DNA of 64,000 nucleotides from the NCBI GenBank assembly GCA_948567375.1, contig OX419761.1, positions 3,040,501 to 3,104,500 of the forward strand, given 5' to 3'. The notes beneath the pieces are model-generated. The model saw only the letters and a program-made list of their open reading frames with translations, did not search any database and was not told the origin of the DNA. Shown one piece after another: positions 46,668-58,887 of this stretch. The translations under genes and the position numbers were made by a program. The DNA comes from Lunularia cruciata. Its lineage: Eukaryota > Streptophyta > Marchantiopsida > Lunulariales > Lunulariaceae. Each line of letters starts with the position of its first letter. The first letter of the stretch is position 1.

Positions 46668-46989
46668 ATGCCATTGAGTTTGATGATTTCATTTAAGAGT
46701 TTGATAATTGAAGTGATCTACAATAGATATGAAACCCAACTTTGTTTACATCCTTCATGGCATAGAAGGGATTGTTCTTATACTTGGAAGGTCTATTTAT
46801 GGATGATAACCATGAATTTAGGTAAGCATACATGGAGGAGATTGACCTATAGAGACAATTTTGGTCTCCAAACTACATCTCCATTAGCTTGTGCTTGGTT
46901 TCCAAACGTAGACAAGTAGTACATATGAGTTCTTGCTCTAGTAATGTTTGTGTATCTAGTAGTGGTGCACTAGTTGGAGTGAGTGCTAC

Positions 46990-48729
46990 TACAAGTGGAG
47001 GGATTGCTATAGGATGGAGTGCAATACCAAGTTTTAACTCCATGGTTGACTTCTTCTAATGCTTAAGGCAAAACTACAAGGAGTGCTAATTGACAAGTTG
47101 AAGAGCTTACAAGAATTCCAATGGAAGGCTAGAAAGAGCCTATGCAAGGCATACACTTGCATAAGAGTTATTGAGACACAAGTCTAGTTTTTTTATGGGA
47201 TATTGGACAAGGAGTTGCAATGTAGAGTATATGATGCTACATTATTATGCACTACCTCACCAACTTTAGCAGTTATCTTTGGTTTGGTATAGCACATTGA
47301 GATTAATGTGGTAGAGGAGAGAGTGATGAAATCTAGATTTAGTAGGGAGACCATATCCATAACCATTACTTCTTCTAGGATGAAATAGTGTACTGCACAT
47401 ATGTTTACTTTTGAGGGCAAAGTAGATAGCTCCAATCTTATGGAGCAAGTAGAAAGCCTAGTGCACATAGACCCATACTCTCATTTTCTAGTTAACAACA
47501 ACCAGTGAGTGCTAGTGTTGCTTGTTGAACTTGTGGTTGACCTTAGCACAAAAGAAAAGGCATCCAAGGTAATGAGCATGATACTCCAAGAGCACCTTAG
47601 CCAACCCAAAGGCAATGTGACCATTGCCACCATTTGGGACACAAGTGACCAATGTTTTGACGTACACCTAGAGTTATGAAGTGGTTGGGTTGCTATAGCA
47701 AGAGGTAGAGGAGCCACGGGTTTATAGAAGATAAGGTGGTAGAGGTGGTGGTGGAGGACTCCCACTTGGTAGGGGTATTGTAATTGGTCTTATTTTTTTT
47801 ATATAACCATGGCTACTTGGATTGAGCAATTGGAGTAGAGACTAGTCAGAAGAGCTCAAAGGAGAAGATTTAGCTCAATGGAGATCACACTTAGGTATGG
47901 AGGCTTCAACCTCTCATGTTGGTGATAGAGATGTCCTTGACTTCATGTGTGGATCAACACAAGTAGGTGCATTTTTCCATAGTAGCTAGAAGTCCAATAT
48001 GTTCTCCTAAGAATAGAGGAATATACATGGAGTTAGACTCACAAAGAGGGAAAGCTCATAGATAGGTCAGACTTCCTTGGACTTTCACAATTTTTGAGGC
48101 ACAATAAAAAACATCCATGGCTCTTAGACATCATACTATTGGTATAGTAGGTGTTGATGGAGTGCAAGATGGATAAGATACAATTCAAACACCTACTTCT
48201 ATTGAGAGTTTGTCTAATACAATGTTTGATGAGGCTCAATTGATTATGCACTCCACTTTCCTTTCAACCAATGATATGTTTATGTTAGGAGTTGATCCAA
48301 CTTTAGTATTCTAGTTGGTTGCCACCTTTTGTGAGAGCAAGGACGTGTAGTTCCTACTTGTTGTGTAAGAATGGTTGATGGTAGGGCCAACTTAGTTGAA
48401 GAGCATGGAATATGTTCTACTACTAGTGGCTTGTGGCAAGCAACATTTGCTAGATTGGAGGAGTAACTTTTTAGACTTGCATTTGATGAAGCTAGGCTTA
48501 TACTTGAGGTTTTCCTATTAGACAATAAGAGTTGGCCTTTTAGTTTGGTTTCACATTCAAGGAAAATCTATATGCCACAAAAGGTCTTATTAGACTCTAG
48601 TGCTAAGTCTCTTATGTTAGGGAAGGTTGTAGTTCTTGGTTTTAGGCTACAAAAGACCAATGTTGAGAGTTGTCTATTTCAGATCCAAACATCTCTAGGT
48701 GGGAGTTCCACACATTATATCACATGTGA
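46990..48729 (+). pseudogene. Gag-protease remnant of another Ty3/gypsy element (family G)
   Basis: Frames give FQWKARKSLCKAYT, FFYGILDKELQCRVYDATLL and HIEINVVEERVM near 47100-47330 (Gag), and much later SHSRKIYMPQKVLLDSSAKS, LMLGKVVVLGFRL, TSLGGSS near 48550-48715. The last is a retroviral-type aspartic protease with DSSA in place of the usual DSGA. Stops and frameshifts fill the 1.2 kb between. The protease text is cut at 48729 by the end of element A1, so A1 inserted here after family G. Confidence 0.7.
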
Positions 48730-49210
48730 TGTAAAAGACCAAGAAGAGAAATAGGAGAACAAAGGGCCAAATTGGACAATCACATTGGGACACATGAATG
48801 AGTGAAACTTCAAATGCCTAGCATGAGCTTGGGTTTTGGTATTTATAGGGAAGCATACAAGGTTCTTCAGAAGCTTCTTCAAAGTTATTTTATTAGAGTG
48901 CAAGTCAACCTAATCAGGAAACTTCTCAAGAAGCTTCTTAAGAAGTTTCTTTTTAGAAGCCGCAAACTTGGTGTGCAAGCTAAGCTAAGCTAGCCAAGAA
49001 ACTTCCTTCTAGAAGCCACCTACTTAGCATGCAAGCTAAGCTAGCCAAGAAGCTTCCTCCTATAAGTCACCACTTGGCATGCACATTATCCATTACTTGG
49101 AAGGTACCAAGAAGCTTCATAGATGCTTCTATAATATTTTAAGCTAATTTGGCCTATTTTTTACTTTTTTAGTCTTGACTAGCTCATCGGTAAAACTCCA
49201 TATTGTTACA
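48730..49210 (-). repeat. 3' LTR of element A1
   Basis: On minus it starts TGTAACAATATGG and ends CTTTTACA, as at 2476-2886. It carries many GAAnnTTC pairs (about 48868-48960 and 48998-49050). At 481 bases it is longer than the 355-base LTR at 63546-63900; most of the difference is in the repeated GAAGCTT region. Confidence 0.85.
48868..49015 (-). promoter_or_regulatory. Heat-shock-element-like array in A1 3' LTR
   Basis: Contains GAAacTTCtcaaGAAgcTTC followed by GAAgtTTC (about 48919-48951), and GAAacTTCcTTCtaGAA (48999-49015). Units keep the nGAAnnTTCn spacing although the surrounding sequence has drifted. Confidence 0.45.
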
Positions 49211-49462
49211 TATTCCTCCATTGCTAGTTGATGACGTCCTTGTCACCATAGAAGCTTTAAACTCCTTAATGGCAGTTTGTGCATTCTAGAGATGAGAAAG
49301 GGGTTCCCAAGTGGCATCATGAAGAGGATACTCTTTCCAAAGGACTTTTTACTCTATATGTTGTTGGCGGCCATGTTAAATGTGGCAACGTGTAAGGATA
49401 CAATCAACTTCATAATCCTCTTGATTGTTGATATGCACGGGAGGAGGAGGAAGTTGGATATG
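49211..49462 (-). pseudogene. Chromodomain end of A1 pol, first part beside 3' LTR
   Basis: Reverse complement aligns with 2235-2475 of A0, which encodes the chromodomain and the stretch to the LTR. It is cut at 49462 by element B; ATATG (49458-49462) is the left target duplication. The frame is not intact. Confidence 0.8.
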
Positions 49463-50201
49463 TGTAATACCAAGTGATAGCCATATGATCTAGATGTGAA
49501 ATTTGGTTTGGTAACATCTAGAATGATTTTATACATGATGGTCAAAATAGATTATATAAAAGTATCACCAAAAGAGTACTTCTACAAATAGGGCAGAAAC
49601 TGAAATAGATTTGAAAACCTTAGAACCAATAGCTAGACATATGAGTTAAAGGTGAGAATTGGTTTGGTAATATTTGGAAGGATGCTACACATGATAGACT
49701 AAACAGATCAGAAAGAGGTATCACCAAAGGGGACTTCTACTAATAGAGTAGGAACCAAAATATGCATGAAATCTTTGAAGGCAATTTTGAAGGCCTAAAT
49801 GAATGAATTAGGCTTCAAAAATATGCAAAATCCCCCTCCCCCTAATGGAATGAAGGTTGGCCTTCCCTCTCCTTGCTTTGTCTCATTGAGAGCTTTCCAA
49901 CGATACCTCACCCACATGATTCTAAGATTCCTACAAAAAGATTCTCTAAAAGATTCACTCTGGTCAAAGCTTGTTTGACCAACCAGATAGGACCAAGACC
50001 AACATGTTACCTATCCAAGTAAATAATCCAAGGGTGGAGCTTGTTGACATGTCAACTATCTATGTGCCTAATCCTATGGTGGAGCTTCCTTGAGGAGATC
50101 TTCTTTGTGTATATAATAAAGAGAAGGTGCTCCTTTGGGGCATCGGATGATTGAGTGTGAAATTTGTGTTTTCTCTCTTCTCTTGTCCTTGGAGTATTAC
50201 A
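49463..50201 (+). repeat. 5' LTR of element B
   Basis: Starts TGTAATACCAAG and ends GGAGTATTACA. A TATA box (gtatataataaagag) at about 50109 would drive transcription, with R beginning some 25-30 bases later. Confidence 0.93.
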
Positions 50202-50202
50202 A

Positions 50203-50214
50203 TGGTATCAGGGT
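50203..50214 (+). other. Primer-binding site of element B
   Basis: TGGTATCAGGGT begins one base after the LTR and matches the usual initiator-Met tRNA site TGGTATCAGAGC at ten of twelve positions. Confidence 0.75.
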
Positions 50215-50799
50215 GAGTGTTTTAGTCCAAGAGAGTGGATCACACCTCTTGGAAGAACATAAACTACTAAAACTGAGTAATTTGAGGTGGAGAACATAAA
50301 GTAATTGCTAGACTTAGGAAGGACTTTAGAGAGCGGATGGGATGGATGCACTAGGAGGACAATTTCCTGCACCTAGCTTTCCATTCTTGAATCCATTCCA
50401 CATCAAGGTTATGTACATCCAGCGTGATCAAATGAGAGTATCGCTAGTTTATCACTTTGGAGTAGAATTCATGGACAGGGTGACAAACTCACCAAACTCG
50501 GTGATTCTACCTGTGGTGCTATACGATAGAAAGTAGGATTTGACAATCTATATTCTATTATGATGTTATAAATGTGAATGTCCCAAATCCTCTCCCTTTC
50601 AACACTCAAGTAGAAATTTGTTATGTAGTGAGATGGAAAGTGATATTTAGAGATTTTGTGGTTATGAATTTTGGTGAGGAATATTATCAAAAAGTGATAG
50701 CTTTTGAGGTCCCAATGGTAGTTCAGATAGTTTGTGTGCCTTCCAGAGTGATCATATTGACTCTATATTGAAGTAGAAATTAGCAATTAAGTGTTGCAA

Positions 50800-51870
50800 G
50801 AACCATGGATCCGCAACTACAAGAGTTGGTGCAAGGAATGCAAGGGATGTTGAATGAATTTTGAGGGATTAAGATGACCATGGAGAGATTACAAAGTCAA
50901 GTGCAAATGCTCAAGAATGATCAAACAATGCAAGAAGAAGAGTTGTCTCAAAACCCAATACCTATGGTGGAAGTACTTGGAGAGGAACCCGTGCCTATGA
51001 AATCACATTGCTACTCCGGATGAAGAACACATGCAACATTGAACCTTACAAGGAGCAACGTACGATGGGAGTAGTGGAAAATTGGATCTTGAAAATGAAT
51101 TGATATTTTTGATTGTTCTCAATAGAGATCACAGAGCATGCTACAGGCGTGTTTGCATGTGGGTACTTGACCAATAAAGCCCTCACATAGTACAATGCTT
51201 GGGAACAATCCATGTTGGCAGAGAGAAGGGAGGTCACATGGACAACAATGCAATAAGGAATGCTAAAGAATTTCCAATTGGTGGATTCCGTGCAGATGGC
51301 TCAAATCTGACTATGGAGATTGAGACAAAAGAACAACATACAAGAGTATGTGGAGACATTTCTGGATCTACAAGTCGCAATAACTAACATGAGTCCAACA
51401 GAGGCTCTTGACAATTTCAAACTAGGTTTGAAGGAGCGGATTTGCCAAGAAGTCATGGTGCAAAATCCTTGCATGGTATTTGAATCCATTGCTTGTGCAA
51501 AGAGAATAGTAGGAGCATTGGGTGGAGGTGAAGGAGTAGTTCCACATCAACATTATTGGGTAGAAATGCCACACATGAGTGGACCAGTACCAATGGAATT
51601 GGGCAACCTTCAATTTTGAGATTGAGGAGCACAACCGCTTCAAGGAGAATGTGGATGGGTAGAAGAACAAAGAGATAGAGTCCCACAAAGAGAAGGAACT
51701 TGAGAAGAAAAACACCGTTGTTACAATTGTGGCCGTATTGACCACATATCTACCAAATGTCGTGCTCATTTCCCTAGAGGCCCTCAGCCTTCATATAGGC
51801 AATCTTTGAACAACATGGAGAGACGCACTAAAGAGGAGGAGGTGGAAATCACTTTGGAAAATGAAGATCG
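50800..51870 (+). pseudogene. Gag of element B
   Basis: A methionine frame opens near 50803 (MDPQLQELVQGMQGML) and is broken by a stop. At 51320-51616 the frame reads YVETFLDLQVAITNMSPTEA and LDNFKLGLKERICQEV, the capsid-type Gag domain. A CCHC zinc knuckle CYNCGRIDHISTKC lies at 51719-51760, all four ligands intact, in a different frame from the capsid segment. Gag would form the particle and bind element RNA. No continuous reading frame remains. Confidence 0.83.
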
Positions 51871-51969
51871 CTAGTAAATGTACCTCACGGCCTTATTGGC
51901 TCAATAAGGAAGCACAGAAGCGAGAGAAGGAAGAAGACAAATGCGCAGAGGTCCCGAAAGGCAACCCCA

Positions 51970-52220
51970 TAATTGATTGTTGTGAATGGAGTCCTAGAAG
52001 GCAATCAAGTGAAAGTATTAATAGATCCGGGAGCAAAAGAGAATTTCTTGTCTTGCTTTGTTGCAATAAGATTGGGAATAGATCTAGAGAGAGATGAGAG
52101 TGAAGAAGTAAAGTTACCTAACAAGCAAACAAAGAGGATTGAATCATTACCTAGATGAGTAACACTCTTTGTAGGAGAATATCAAGAAGCAATTGAGTGG
52201 CGAGTAATATAATTAGCTCG
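51970..52220 (+). pseudogene. Aspartic protease of element B
   Basis: The frame from about 51973 reads MIVVNGVLEGNQVKVLIDPG then AKENFLSCFVAIRLGID. This is the retropepsin active-site region, with DPGA in place of the usual DSGA, a change likely to weaken catalysis. It stops at 52156-52158 (TGA after SLPR). Confidence 0.78.
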
Positions 52221-52439
52221 TTATGATGCAATCTTAGGCATGCCATGGATGGAGCATTATAACCCTATGGTGGATTGGAGGAAGAAAGTGGTGAGAACCC
52301 ACCAATGGTCAATCATTGGGATTAAAGAAAAATCACGCATGCAAGAACTGCGTCTATATGTCATAGGGACGGCAATTTTCTATAAGACCAATAGATGTTT
52401 CATGGGTTTAATAAGAGAAGTCCAGAGTGCACAACTTGA

Positions 52440-53458
52440 TGGATAAATTCTTTAGAAATTGAAAGATGTGGTGGATGAGTTTCAAGATGTTTTCTCGATG
52501 ATCTACCCTCATGATTACCACAAAAAAGGAGAGTAGATCATAAAATTGAGACACTTCTAGGGAAGACACCTCCTTGTAAGGCCCCATATTGCCTATCACC
52601 TCATAAGTTGGAGGATTGTAAGACTCAAATTGAGGAATGGTTCATGCAACCTAGCATATCACTATATGTGCCTCTTGTCTTGTTTGTGAAAAAAAGGATG
52701 GTATGATGCGCATGTGCATTGACTATCGGGGTCTCAATCAACAAAAAATGAAGAAAAAATACCCCTTACCTTGCATGGATGACCTATTTGATCAACTCCA
52801 TGGAGCAAGATACTTCACCATATTGGACTTGTAAACTGGTTACAATCAAATCCAAATTGCATAAAGGGATGTATACAAAACTATCTTTCGAACCAGGTAT
52901 GGCCACTTTAAGTATCTTGTGATGCCTTTCGGCCTCACCAATGCACTTGCCACTTTCATGAGTCTAATGAATGACATATTCCGTCCATACTTGGATAAGT
53001 TTATTATTGTCTTCATGGATGACATCTTAGTATATAGTAGCACGATGATGGAACACAAAAAACATCTATGAGAAGTCCTCCAGATTCTAAGACAGAATAG
53101 ATTGTATACCAAAATCTCAAAGTGTAAGTTTGGCAAGTCTGAAGTAGACTACTTGGGGCATAGAGTAAGTGCAGAGTACATTCAAGTATTGACGGATAAA
53201 ATTGAGGTCATTCAAAAATGGAGTGCTCTAGAAGATCAGACTCAACTCAAGAGTTTCTTGGGGTTGATGGGATTCTATCATAGATTTTTCAAGGACTTCT
53301 CCAAGGTTGCACAACCTTTAACAACACTACTTGGCAAGGGGAAGAAGTGGACATGGAGAACCGCAGAAGAGTTGGTCTTTCAAGAATTAAAAGCCGCCTT
53401 GCTACATGCACCAATCTTGAAGTTGTATGACCCAAAACGTCCAATCAAGTGGCTATAG
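52440..53458 (+). pseudogene. Reverse transcriptase of element B
   Basis: Frames give [60 protein letters not shown] and [13 protein letters not shown], with the catalytic FMDD intact near 53014-53026. Then 53102-53458 is open for 118 codons (KISKCKFGKSEVDYLGHRVS, LKSFLGLMGFYHRFFKDFSK), the thumb and connection. Stops at 52834, 52862 and 53071 and a frameshift near 52690 inactivate it. Confidence 0.9.
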
Positions 53459-53984
53459 ATGCATCATGTGTAGCAATTGGAGTAGTCCTACATCAAGAGT
53501 GGCATGACGGATGGCAGCCAATTGCATATTTTTCTCAAAAGTTATTACCGGCACAGCGCAACTACCACACCAAAGAACAAGAAGAACTGGCCATCGTTCT
53601 TGCAACCAAGCATTGGAAGCACTATCTAGGCAAGAAGGCATTTGTTGTAGAAATAGACCATAAACCTCTAGTCTATCTCAAGACGCAAAAGGATCTATTT
53701 TGTCACTAGATTCAATGGGCAGAGTGGCAACAACGCTTCAACATGAAAATCACCAACATGGAAGGTAATAAGCAACTTGTAGATGCATTCACTTGCATAT
53801 CAATGGCAAACAACTTGGTAGTAGAAGTTAAGATTAACCTTGAATTTTGGCTAGAGAGTCTGGCTGCTATAAAAACTGATCTACGGATTGTAGAAGCGCA
53901 ATCATCCAAAGGTGACAATAGCACCCAAGGATTCACCTTTTGTGATGGTCGATTATGGATCCCAAATGTCCTATAATTACGCAC
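53449..53984 (+). pseudogene. RNase H and pre-integrase region of element B
   Basis: 53449-53709 encodes AIDASCVAIGVVLHQE, PIAYFSQKLLPAQRNYHTKE and FVVEIDHKPLVYL, the RNase H fold with its aspartate and glutamate residues. After a stop at 53707-53709 the same frame continues QWAEWQQRFNMKITNMEGNK and QLVDAFTCISMA (the decayed ADxLSR region), then the spacer to 53976. Confidence 0.88.
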
Positions 53985-54800
53985 TACTATTCTAGCGGAA
54001 TGTCATGATTCGGCCATTGCAGGTCATGTCAGAGTGGACAAGACCTTGGATGCAATCTAATGCCATTACTATTGGCCCAAGATGAGCATTAGCATGATGG
54101 ACTATGTGTACAACTGCCTACTTTGTCAACAAAACAAAGCTTCTAATCAAGCTCATGCAAGGCTTCTTCCACCACTCCCCACTCCTACCCAATGTTAGGA
54201 GCAGGTGAGTATGGATCTCGTCTGTGAGTTACCCAAGACCACCTCAGGGTTTGACTCCATGGTGGTCTTTGTGGACCGGCTCAAAAAAATGATTCATGTA
54301 CGCTCTACCACCAAAGATGTGACCGCTCCACAACTAGCTCAATTATACTTAGATGCAGTCTTCTCTCACCATGGCTTGTATCGAGTCCTCATCACCGATA
54401 GAGGCATACAATTCACTAGTTTATTTTTGTGAACACTCTTTGGTTTCTTCAAAACCAAGTTGGCCATGTCCACAGCTTACCACCTACAAACAAATGGATA
54501 AAGAGAGCGGGCTAATTGCACTATGAAGACATGTTATGCAGCTTCACCTTAAAAGAGCAAGAAAGGTGGGACACGCTACTCCCGTTGGTGGAATTCGCTT
54601 ACAATAATTGAATGAATGCATCCACCCAGGTCACTCTGTTCTTCCTCATGTATGGTGAGCATCCCTTCACACCTTCTAGCTTGATGAAGATCCATCCGGT
54701 GGCTACCAAGGTTGATGCAATCAACACATTTGTTTTTAGAATCCAACAAGGTCTGGAGAGCGCCAAGCACAGATTACAAATTGTGCAAAATCAATAGAAG
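53985..54800 (+). pseudogene. Integrase of element B
   Basis: Zinc finger: AECHDSAIAGHVRVDKTLDA and CLLCQQNK give the HHCC ligands. The core is at 54205-54432 (VSMDLVCELPKTTSGFDSMV, HHGLYRVLITDRGIQFTS), holding both aspartates; the glutamate region AYHLQTNG*RERAN is broken by a stop. 54612-54797 is EHPFTPSSLMKIHP. The triad is present apart from the interrupted end. Confidence 0.88.
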
Positions 54801-55285
54801 CAGTATGCTAATGCACACCGTAGGCACATGGAGTTCAATGTTGGGGATCAAGTGTGGCTATCAACAACCAACCTCACATTAGTTGGACCTCGTAAGCTCA
54901 GACCTTGTTGTATTGGGCCTTTCTCAATTCTTTGTCGATTCGGTGTTGTGGCCTATCACCTCAAGCTACCACCATACATGAAGATCCATTGAGTGTTCCA
55001 TGTTTCCTTACTACATAGATTCTCTCCTCGATGAGGCCAGGGTCATTCTACACAAGACATTTGACCTTGTTTGACACTCATTGATGGCACAAAGGAACAT
55101 AAAGTGGAGCGTATTCTCCAAAAACACATGTGTGGTACTCGCCATCTCTTGGTGGACTATCTAGTATAGTGGAAAGGTACACCCTCTATGAAGCAACCAA
55201 AGAGCCTACTGCCAATTTGACACATGCACCGGTGTTGGTGCAAACGTTTGAGCAACAGTTGCAAAATGAGGATGTTGCATCTTAA
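54801..55285 (+). pseudogene. Integrase C-terminal domain and chromodomain of element B
   Basis: MEFNVGDQVWLSTTNLTLVG and GPRKLRPCCIGPFSI form the GPY/F-like domain, followed by VFHVSLLHRF. A chromodomain follows (KVERILQKHMCGTRHLLVDY, then WKGTPSMK in one frame and YEATKEPTANL in the next), showing one frameshift. This places element B with the chromoviruses. Pol ends at a TAA near 55283. Confidence 0.83.
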
Positions 55286-55298
55286 AAGGAAGGAGGTT
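55284..55298 (+). other. Polypurine tract of element B
   Basis: AAAAGGAAGGAGG directly ahead of the 3' LTR; the primer for plus-strand DNA synthesis in the family. Confidence 0.8.
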
Positions 55299-56040
55299 TA
55301 TAATACCAAGAGCTAGCCATATGATCTAGATGTGAAATTTGGTTTGGTAACATCCGGAATGATGTTATACATGATGGTCAAAATAGATCAGATAAAAGTA
55401 TCACCAAAAGAGTACTTCTACTAATAGGGCAAAAATTGAAATAGACTTGAAAACCTTAGAACCAATAGATGGACATATGATTTAAAGGTGAGAATTTTTT
55501 TGGTAACATCTACAAGGATGCTACACATGATGGACTAAACAGATCAGAAAGAGATATCACCAAAATGGGACTTCTACTAATAGAGTAGGAATCAAAATAT
55601 GTCTGAAATCTTTGATGGAAATTTTGAAGGCCTAAACAATTAGGTCTCAAAAATGTGCAAACCCCCCCCCCTTCCCCCCCAATTGGAAGAAAGGTTGGCC
55701 TTCCCTCCCCCTGGTTTGTCTCATCAAGAGCTTTCCAGTAGTACCTCACCCACGTGATTCTAAGATTCCTACAAGAAAATTCCCTAAAAGATTCCCTCCG
55801 GTCAAAGCTTGTTTGACCAACCAAATAGGACCAGGACCAACATGTCACCAATCCAAGTAAGTAATCCAAGGGTGGAGCTTGTTGACATGTCAACTATATA
55901 TGTGCCTTATTCTATGCATGAGCTTCCTTGGAGTAGATCCTCTTTGTGTATATAATAAAGAGAAGGTGCTCCTTTGGAGCATCGGATGATTGAGTGTGAA
56001 ATATATGTTTTCTCTCTTCTCTTGTCTTTGGAGTATTACA
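55299..56040 (+). repeat. 3' LTR of element B
   Basis: Aligns with 49463-50201 throughout; the first bases read TATAATACC where the 5' LTR has TGTAATACC. Contains a C-rich tract at about 55661-55680 and the same TATA box near 55947. Confidence 0.93.
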
Positions 56041-56137
56041 ATATGAGAGAAAAAGTAAGATGGATTAGAAACATACTTGGACTTGGAACAAACTTCAACT
56101 TAGAAATGTGAAAGATAAGGTGAATTTGCATATGAGA
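56041..56137 (-). pseudogene. Short A1 integrase segment between nested elements
   Basis: Its reverse complement aligns with 2135-2225 of A0 (caaatttggaaacatgaaag-type text), the end of the integrase C-terminal domain. It is bounded by the right duplication of B (ATATG, 56041-56045) and the left duplication of C1 (TGAGA, 56133-56137). Confidence 0.8.
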
Positions 56138-56542
56138 TGTGGTATCCACATTTTTTGGTTTTGGATAGTCTTAGGAAAGGAAAATTTGAAGAAGAAGTAC
56201 GTGAGTAAAGCCTAAAGAGGGCTGAACAGGAAAGAAAGTAGAAGAAGCATGTGAGTGGGTCAAACCCAAAGTCAACCTTGGGTCAAGATCGAAGGACCCA
56301 AGAGACATGAAGACAAAGACAAAGAAGGCAAGACTTCGTATTGGGCAGTGTGGTCTGATCCAAAGAACCTGTAACAAACTTCTTTGGAGTCGGCCCAATC
56401 AAGAAAGTATTAGGGAAGAAAGTAATGACCTTGGGATCAAGAAGTTTTTGATAGTGACAAGAAACCAATCCCACAGAATCAGTGATTGGAGAGGAGAAAC
56501 AATTGAAGAAAGACCAATCAGCGTAGGACTATAAAATCAAGA

Positions 56543-57215
56543 GTGGTGCAAGGAAGCAGCACAATGTCCAGTTGCTACCCTATCCCTATTCAAAGTCGAC
56601 CTGAAGTAATGCAAATTGCAAATCTGCAAGAAGAGGAGTGGGTTAGGATCTCAGGAATGATCTTCCACAAGAAGAAGGTGAGGAAACACACGATGACCCC
56701 AAAAGTGAGTAAGCAGAGTGCGGTGAGTGGACTTGAAATTTGTAGGTTAGAAGTAATAGCACAGATCAAGGTCTTGGCAAGACTTTGCATCACGTTCTTG
56801 GCCTGGAACTGGAACTTCAATTTTCCAAGTTCCATGGTAGAGATTGCAGCGAGCAATTGCAAGGATGGACCAAAGCATGAGGAGAAGAGAGGAAACCCAA
56901 CTTGATGGACGGATTCTGATTGGAGAGTAGTCCTAGGGAGAGAGGCAGTAGAGGTAAGAAGGACCACCTTCTCTTGGAAGTTTGATGCTTTAGAAGAGAC
57001 TGCCAAAGTGAGTAATTTGTTCAATCAACCTTGATCCAAGAATGGGTATAAGGTGGATAGTTATAAAGACCCCAAGTAGTGAAGGATTGTAAGTGCGATG
57101 ATGGCAATGTTCAAGCCGGAGCAAACCACCTATGTTACAATGCAATAGGTAGTTTTCTTTCACCAAATGTTAAAGGAGAGGTAGTAAATTGGGTGAAATG
57201 GATTAGAGAGTGGGG
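56543..57215 (+). pseudogene. Family C protein of C1, N-terminal segment
   Basis: 56543-56905 is open for 120 codons: MQIANLQEEEWVRISGMIFH, KKKVRKHTMTPKVSKQ, LARLCITFLAWNWNFNFPSS. After a stop, 56920-57215 continues in a related frame with VVNWVKWIREW. The following PPHYFVPFTTHFYFGLNLLT segment lies at 57240-57300. These stretches match C2, so they derive from one protein. Function unknown; a Gag-like or plant transposon-associated role is possible, but no family motif is recognised. Confidence 0.55.
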
Positions 57216-57218
57216 TAG

Positions 57219-57857
57219 ATGATTTTTAGGGTGGAGAATAGATATGCCACCACATTATTTTGTGCCCTTCACAACACACTTTTACTTTGGGTTGAACTTG
57301 CTGACTTCAGAATAAAGAAATTGAATGCGCTTGCACTTTCACCTAGATCTACGGAAGGAGGCAGATTAGATGAACAATATTATATGGAGAGGGTGCGAGA
57401 TGGGGATGAGTACTACAAGAAAAGTGCGAAAGAGAAAATTGTAGCAATTGATATTTTGAGAGCTAGGAAGAGAGCCAAGCCAGAGAGTCGCCTTGCAACA
57501 ATCCAGCCCCAAAAGGTGCCAAAGCTTAACCCAACGGCATTGATGGTGAAGATGCAAGAAGCTACACAAGAATCCAAAGAAGAGTCAGAAAGAGAAACTG
57601 GATTGAAGGAAGAAGCATCAGGAGAAGAAGAGGAGTTCACTCTACAAAGTGAAGAATCAAGTAGTGGCAATGAAGGCAAAGAGGAGGTTCAGAAAACCAA
57701 AAGGCCGTTGGAGGATGCAGGGAATCCGAGTCCTGAAGTCACTATGATTGACCAAGGAGGTGAGAAGAAGGAAGAAGAAGTTGTGGCACGACCACAAACT
57801 GCCAGACGGAAGAATAGTGTGCACGTAGCCGAGGTAGGGCCCAATAAGTGCATGTAG
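57219..57857 (+). pseudogene. Family C protein of C1, acidic middle segment
   Basis: The longest frame of the element, 212 codons: DEQYYMERVRDGDEYYKKSA, basic ILRARKRAKPE, then a strongly acidic run (KEESERETGLKEEASGEEEE, SEESSSGNEGKEEVQ) and KTKRPLEDAGNPSPEV. It looks disordered and nuclear-protein-like (KKTKRP-type basic clusters). It joins to the coiled-coil part at 58208 through broken frames. Confidence 0.5.
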
Positions 57858-58207
57858 CCGAGGTGGAAGAGGAGGAAAGCTTGGATGGTGAAACCTTGAA
57901 AGTACAAAGATCGTAATTTTGGGGTAAGGTGCAAGAAGTATAGTTATCGGAAGATGACGGCCGAGCCAAAGACAAGAAATGCAAAGGAGTGGAGTATCTA
58001 TCAAAGGAAGTATGTCCACTATTGGTGTTTTTGTGGCAAAAGAAAGTACAAATGGTAAGTGCCAATCTTGATGTGCACAATGAGTTGGCAATAGTGAAGA
58101 CTTGGAGTGCAGAAACCTCATTGTTGTGAAGTAAGTTAACGAGGGTGGAGATGGAAGCCAAAGAACTTTGGGTTGAGGAGATTCTTTGAAGTAAGCACTT
58201 TGAAGTT

Positions 58208-58887
58208 ATGAGGGAGGATTTAGTATTGTGTCGTGAGGAGGCAAAGGAGATGATGTCCTTGTTTGCGATGTTGAAGGGAGAAATCGCAGATGCTCGAGTA
58301 GAATTAATACACTCAAAGGCAAGTACAGCAGTGATGGAGCAAGAATTGGAAAGTTTCAAGAAGAAGGCTGCTGAGAAAGATCAGACCTCACAAAAAGGAG
58401 ATAGCAAAGCATAGTAGAGAAGAAGATTGTTTGCAAGGATTGGTGAGGGTAGCAAAAGAGCAAATCTCTGAATTGGAGTGAGAAGGAGGCATTGAATGCT
58501 GAATTTGAAGATGAGCTCTAGATGTATTGTAATGAATTGGAGGAAGAAAGGAAGAAGGAGAAGCTTGAGATCGTAGGAGAAGCCGATGAGGTAGTCGATT
58601 TAGTGAATGAAATCAAAGCAATGTTGAGCACAAAAATTGAAATTAAAATCAAGGAAGCAAGATTGCATGAGCTGAAATTATTGGTGCAGGAGACGTGCAA
58701 GCGAAAGGTGAAGGACACGGAGTTGAATAATTTGATAATTCATTTGCAAGAACGTGTAGATAGGAAGATGTTAGAGGTAGGAGACAATGTGTATCTTAGA
58801 CGGGATCTTATTTGGATGGAGTTAGACAAACTTTGTAGTGGAGTACAAGAAGTAAGAAGACCCAAAGTTGTAGAAACACAATGCTGA
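58208..58887 (+). pseudogene. Family C protein of C1, coiled-coil segment
   Basis: 58208-58414 (MREDLVLCREEAKEMMSLFA, ELESFKKKAAEKDQT) and 58522-58887 (LEEERKKEKLEIVGEADEV, IKEARLHELKLLVQETCKRK, HLQERVDRKMLEVGDNVYLR) show heptad patterns with high E, K and L. C2 has the same blocks (LEEARLHELKLLVLETKKKK, RDRVDKKILEVREHVCLRLD), so selection once kept this part. Oligomerisation is the likely biochemical property; the role in the element is unknown. Confidence 0.6.

Larger units (their letters stand above)
49463..56040 (+). mobile_element. Complete family B Ty3/gypsy chromovirus, nested in A1
   Basis: Two LTRs of 739 bp (49463-50201) and 742 bp (55299-56040), a primer-binding site, gag, protease, RT, RNase H, integrase, chromodomain and polypurine tract all lie in the expected order. 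Exact 5-bp target duplications ATATG flank it (49458-49462 and 56041-56045). The LTRs differ at a visible number of sites and pol has many stops, so it is neither recent nor active. It is the only complete element in the window. Confidence 0.95.

Noticed and set aside
57742-58359. 205-codon minus-strand ORF over element C1
   Set aside because: Antisense of the acidic and coiled-coil frames; its serine, leucine and phenylalanine richness is the mirror of E and K codons.
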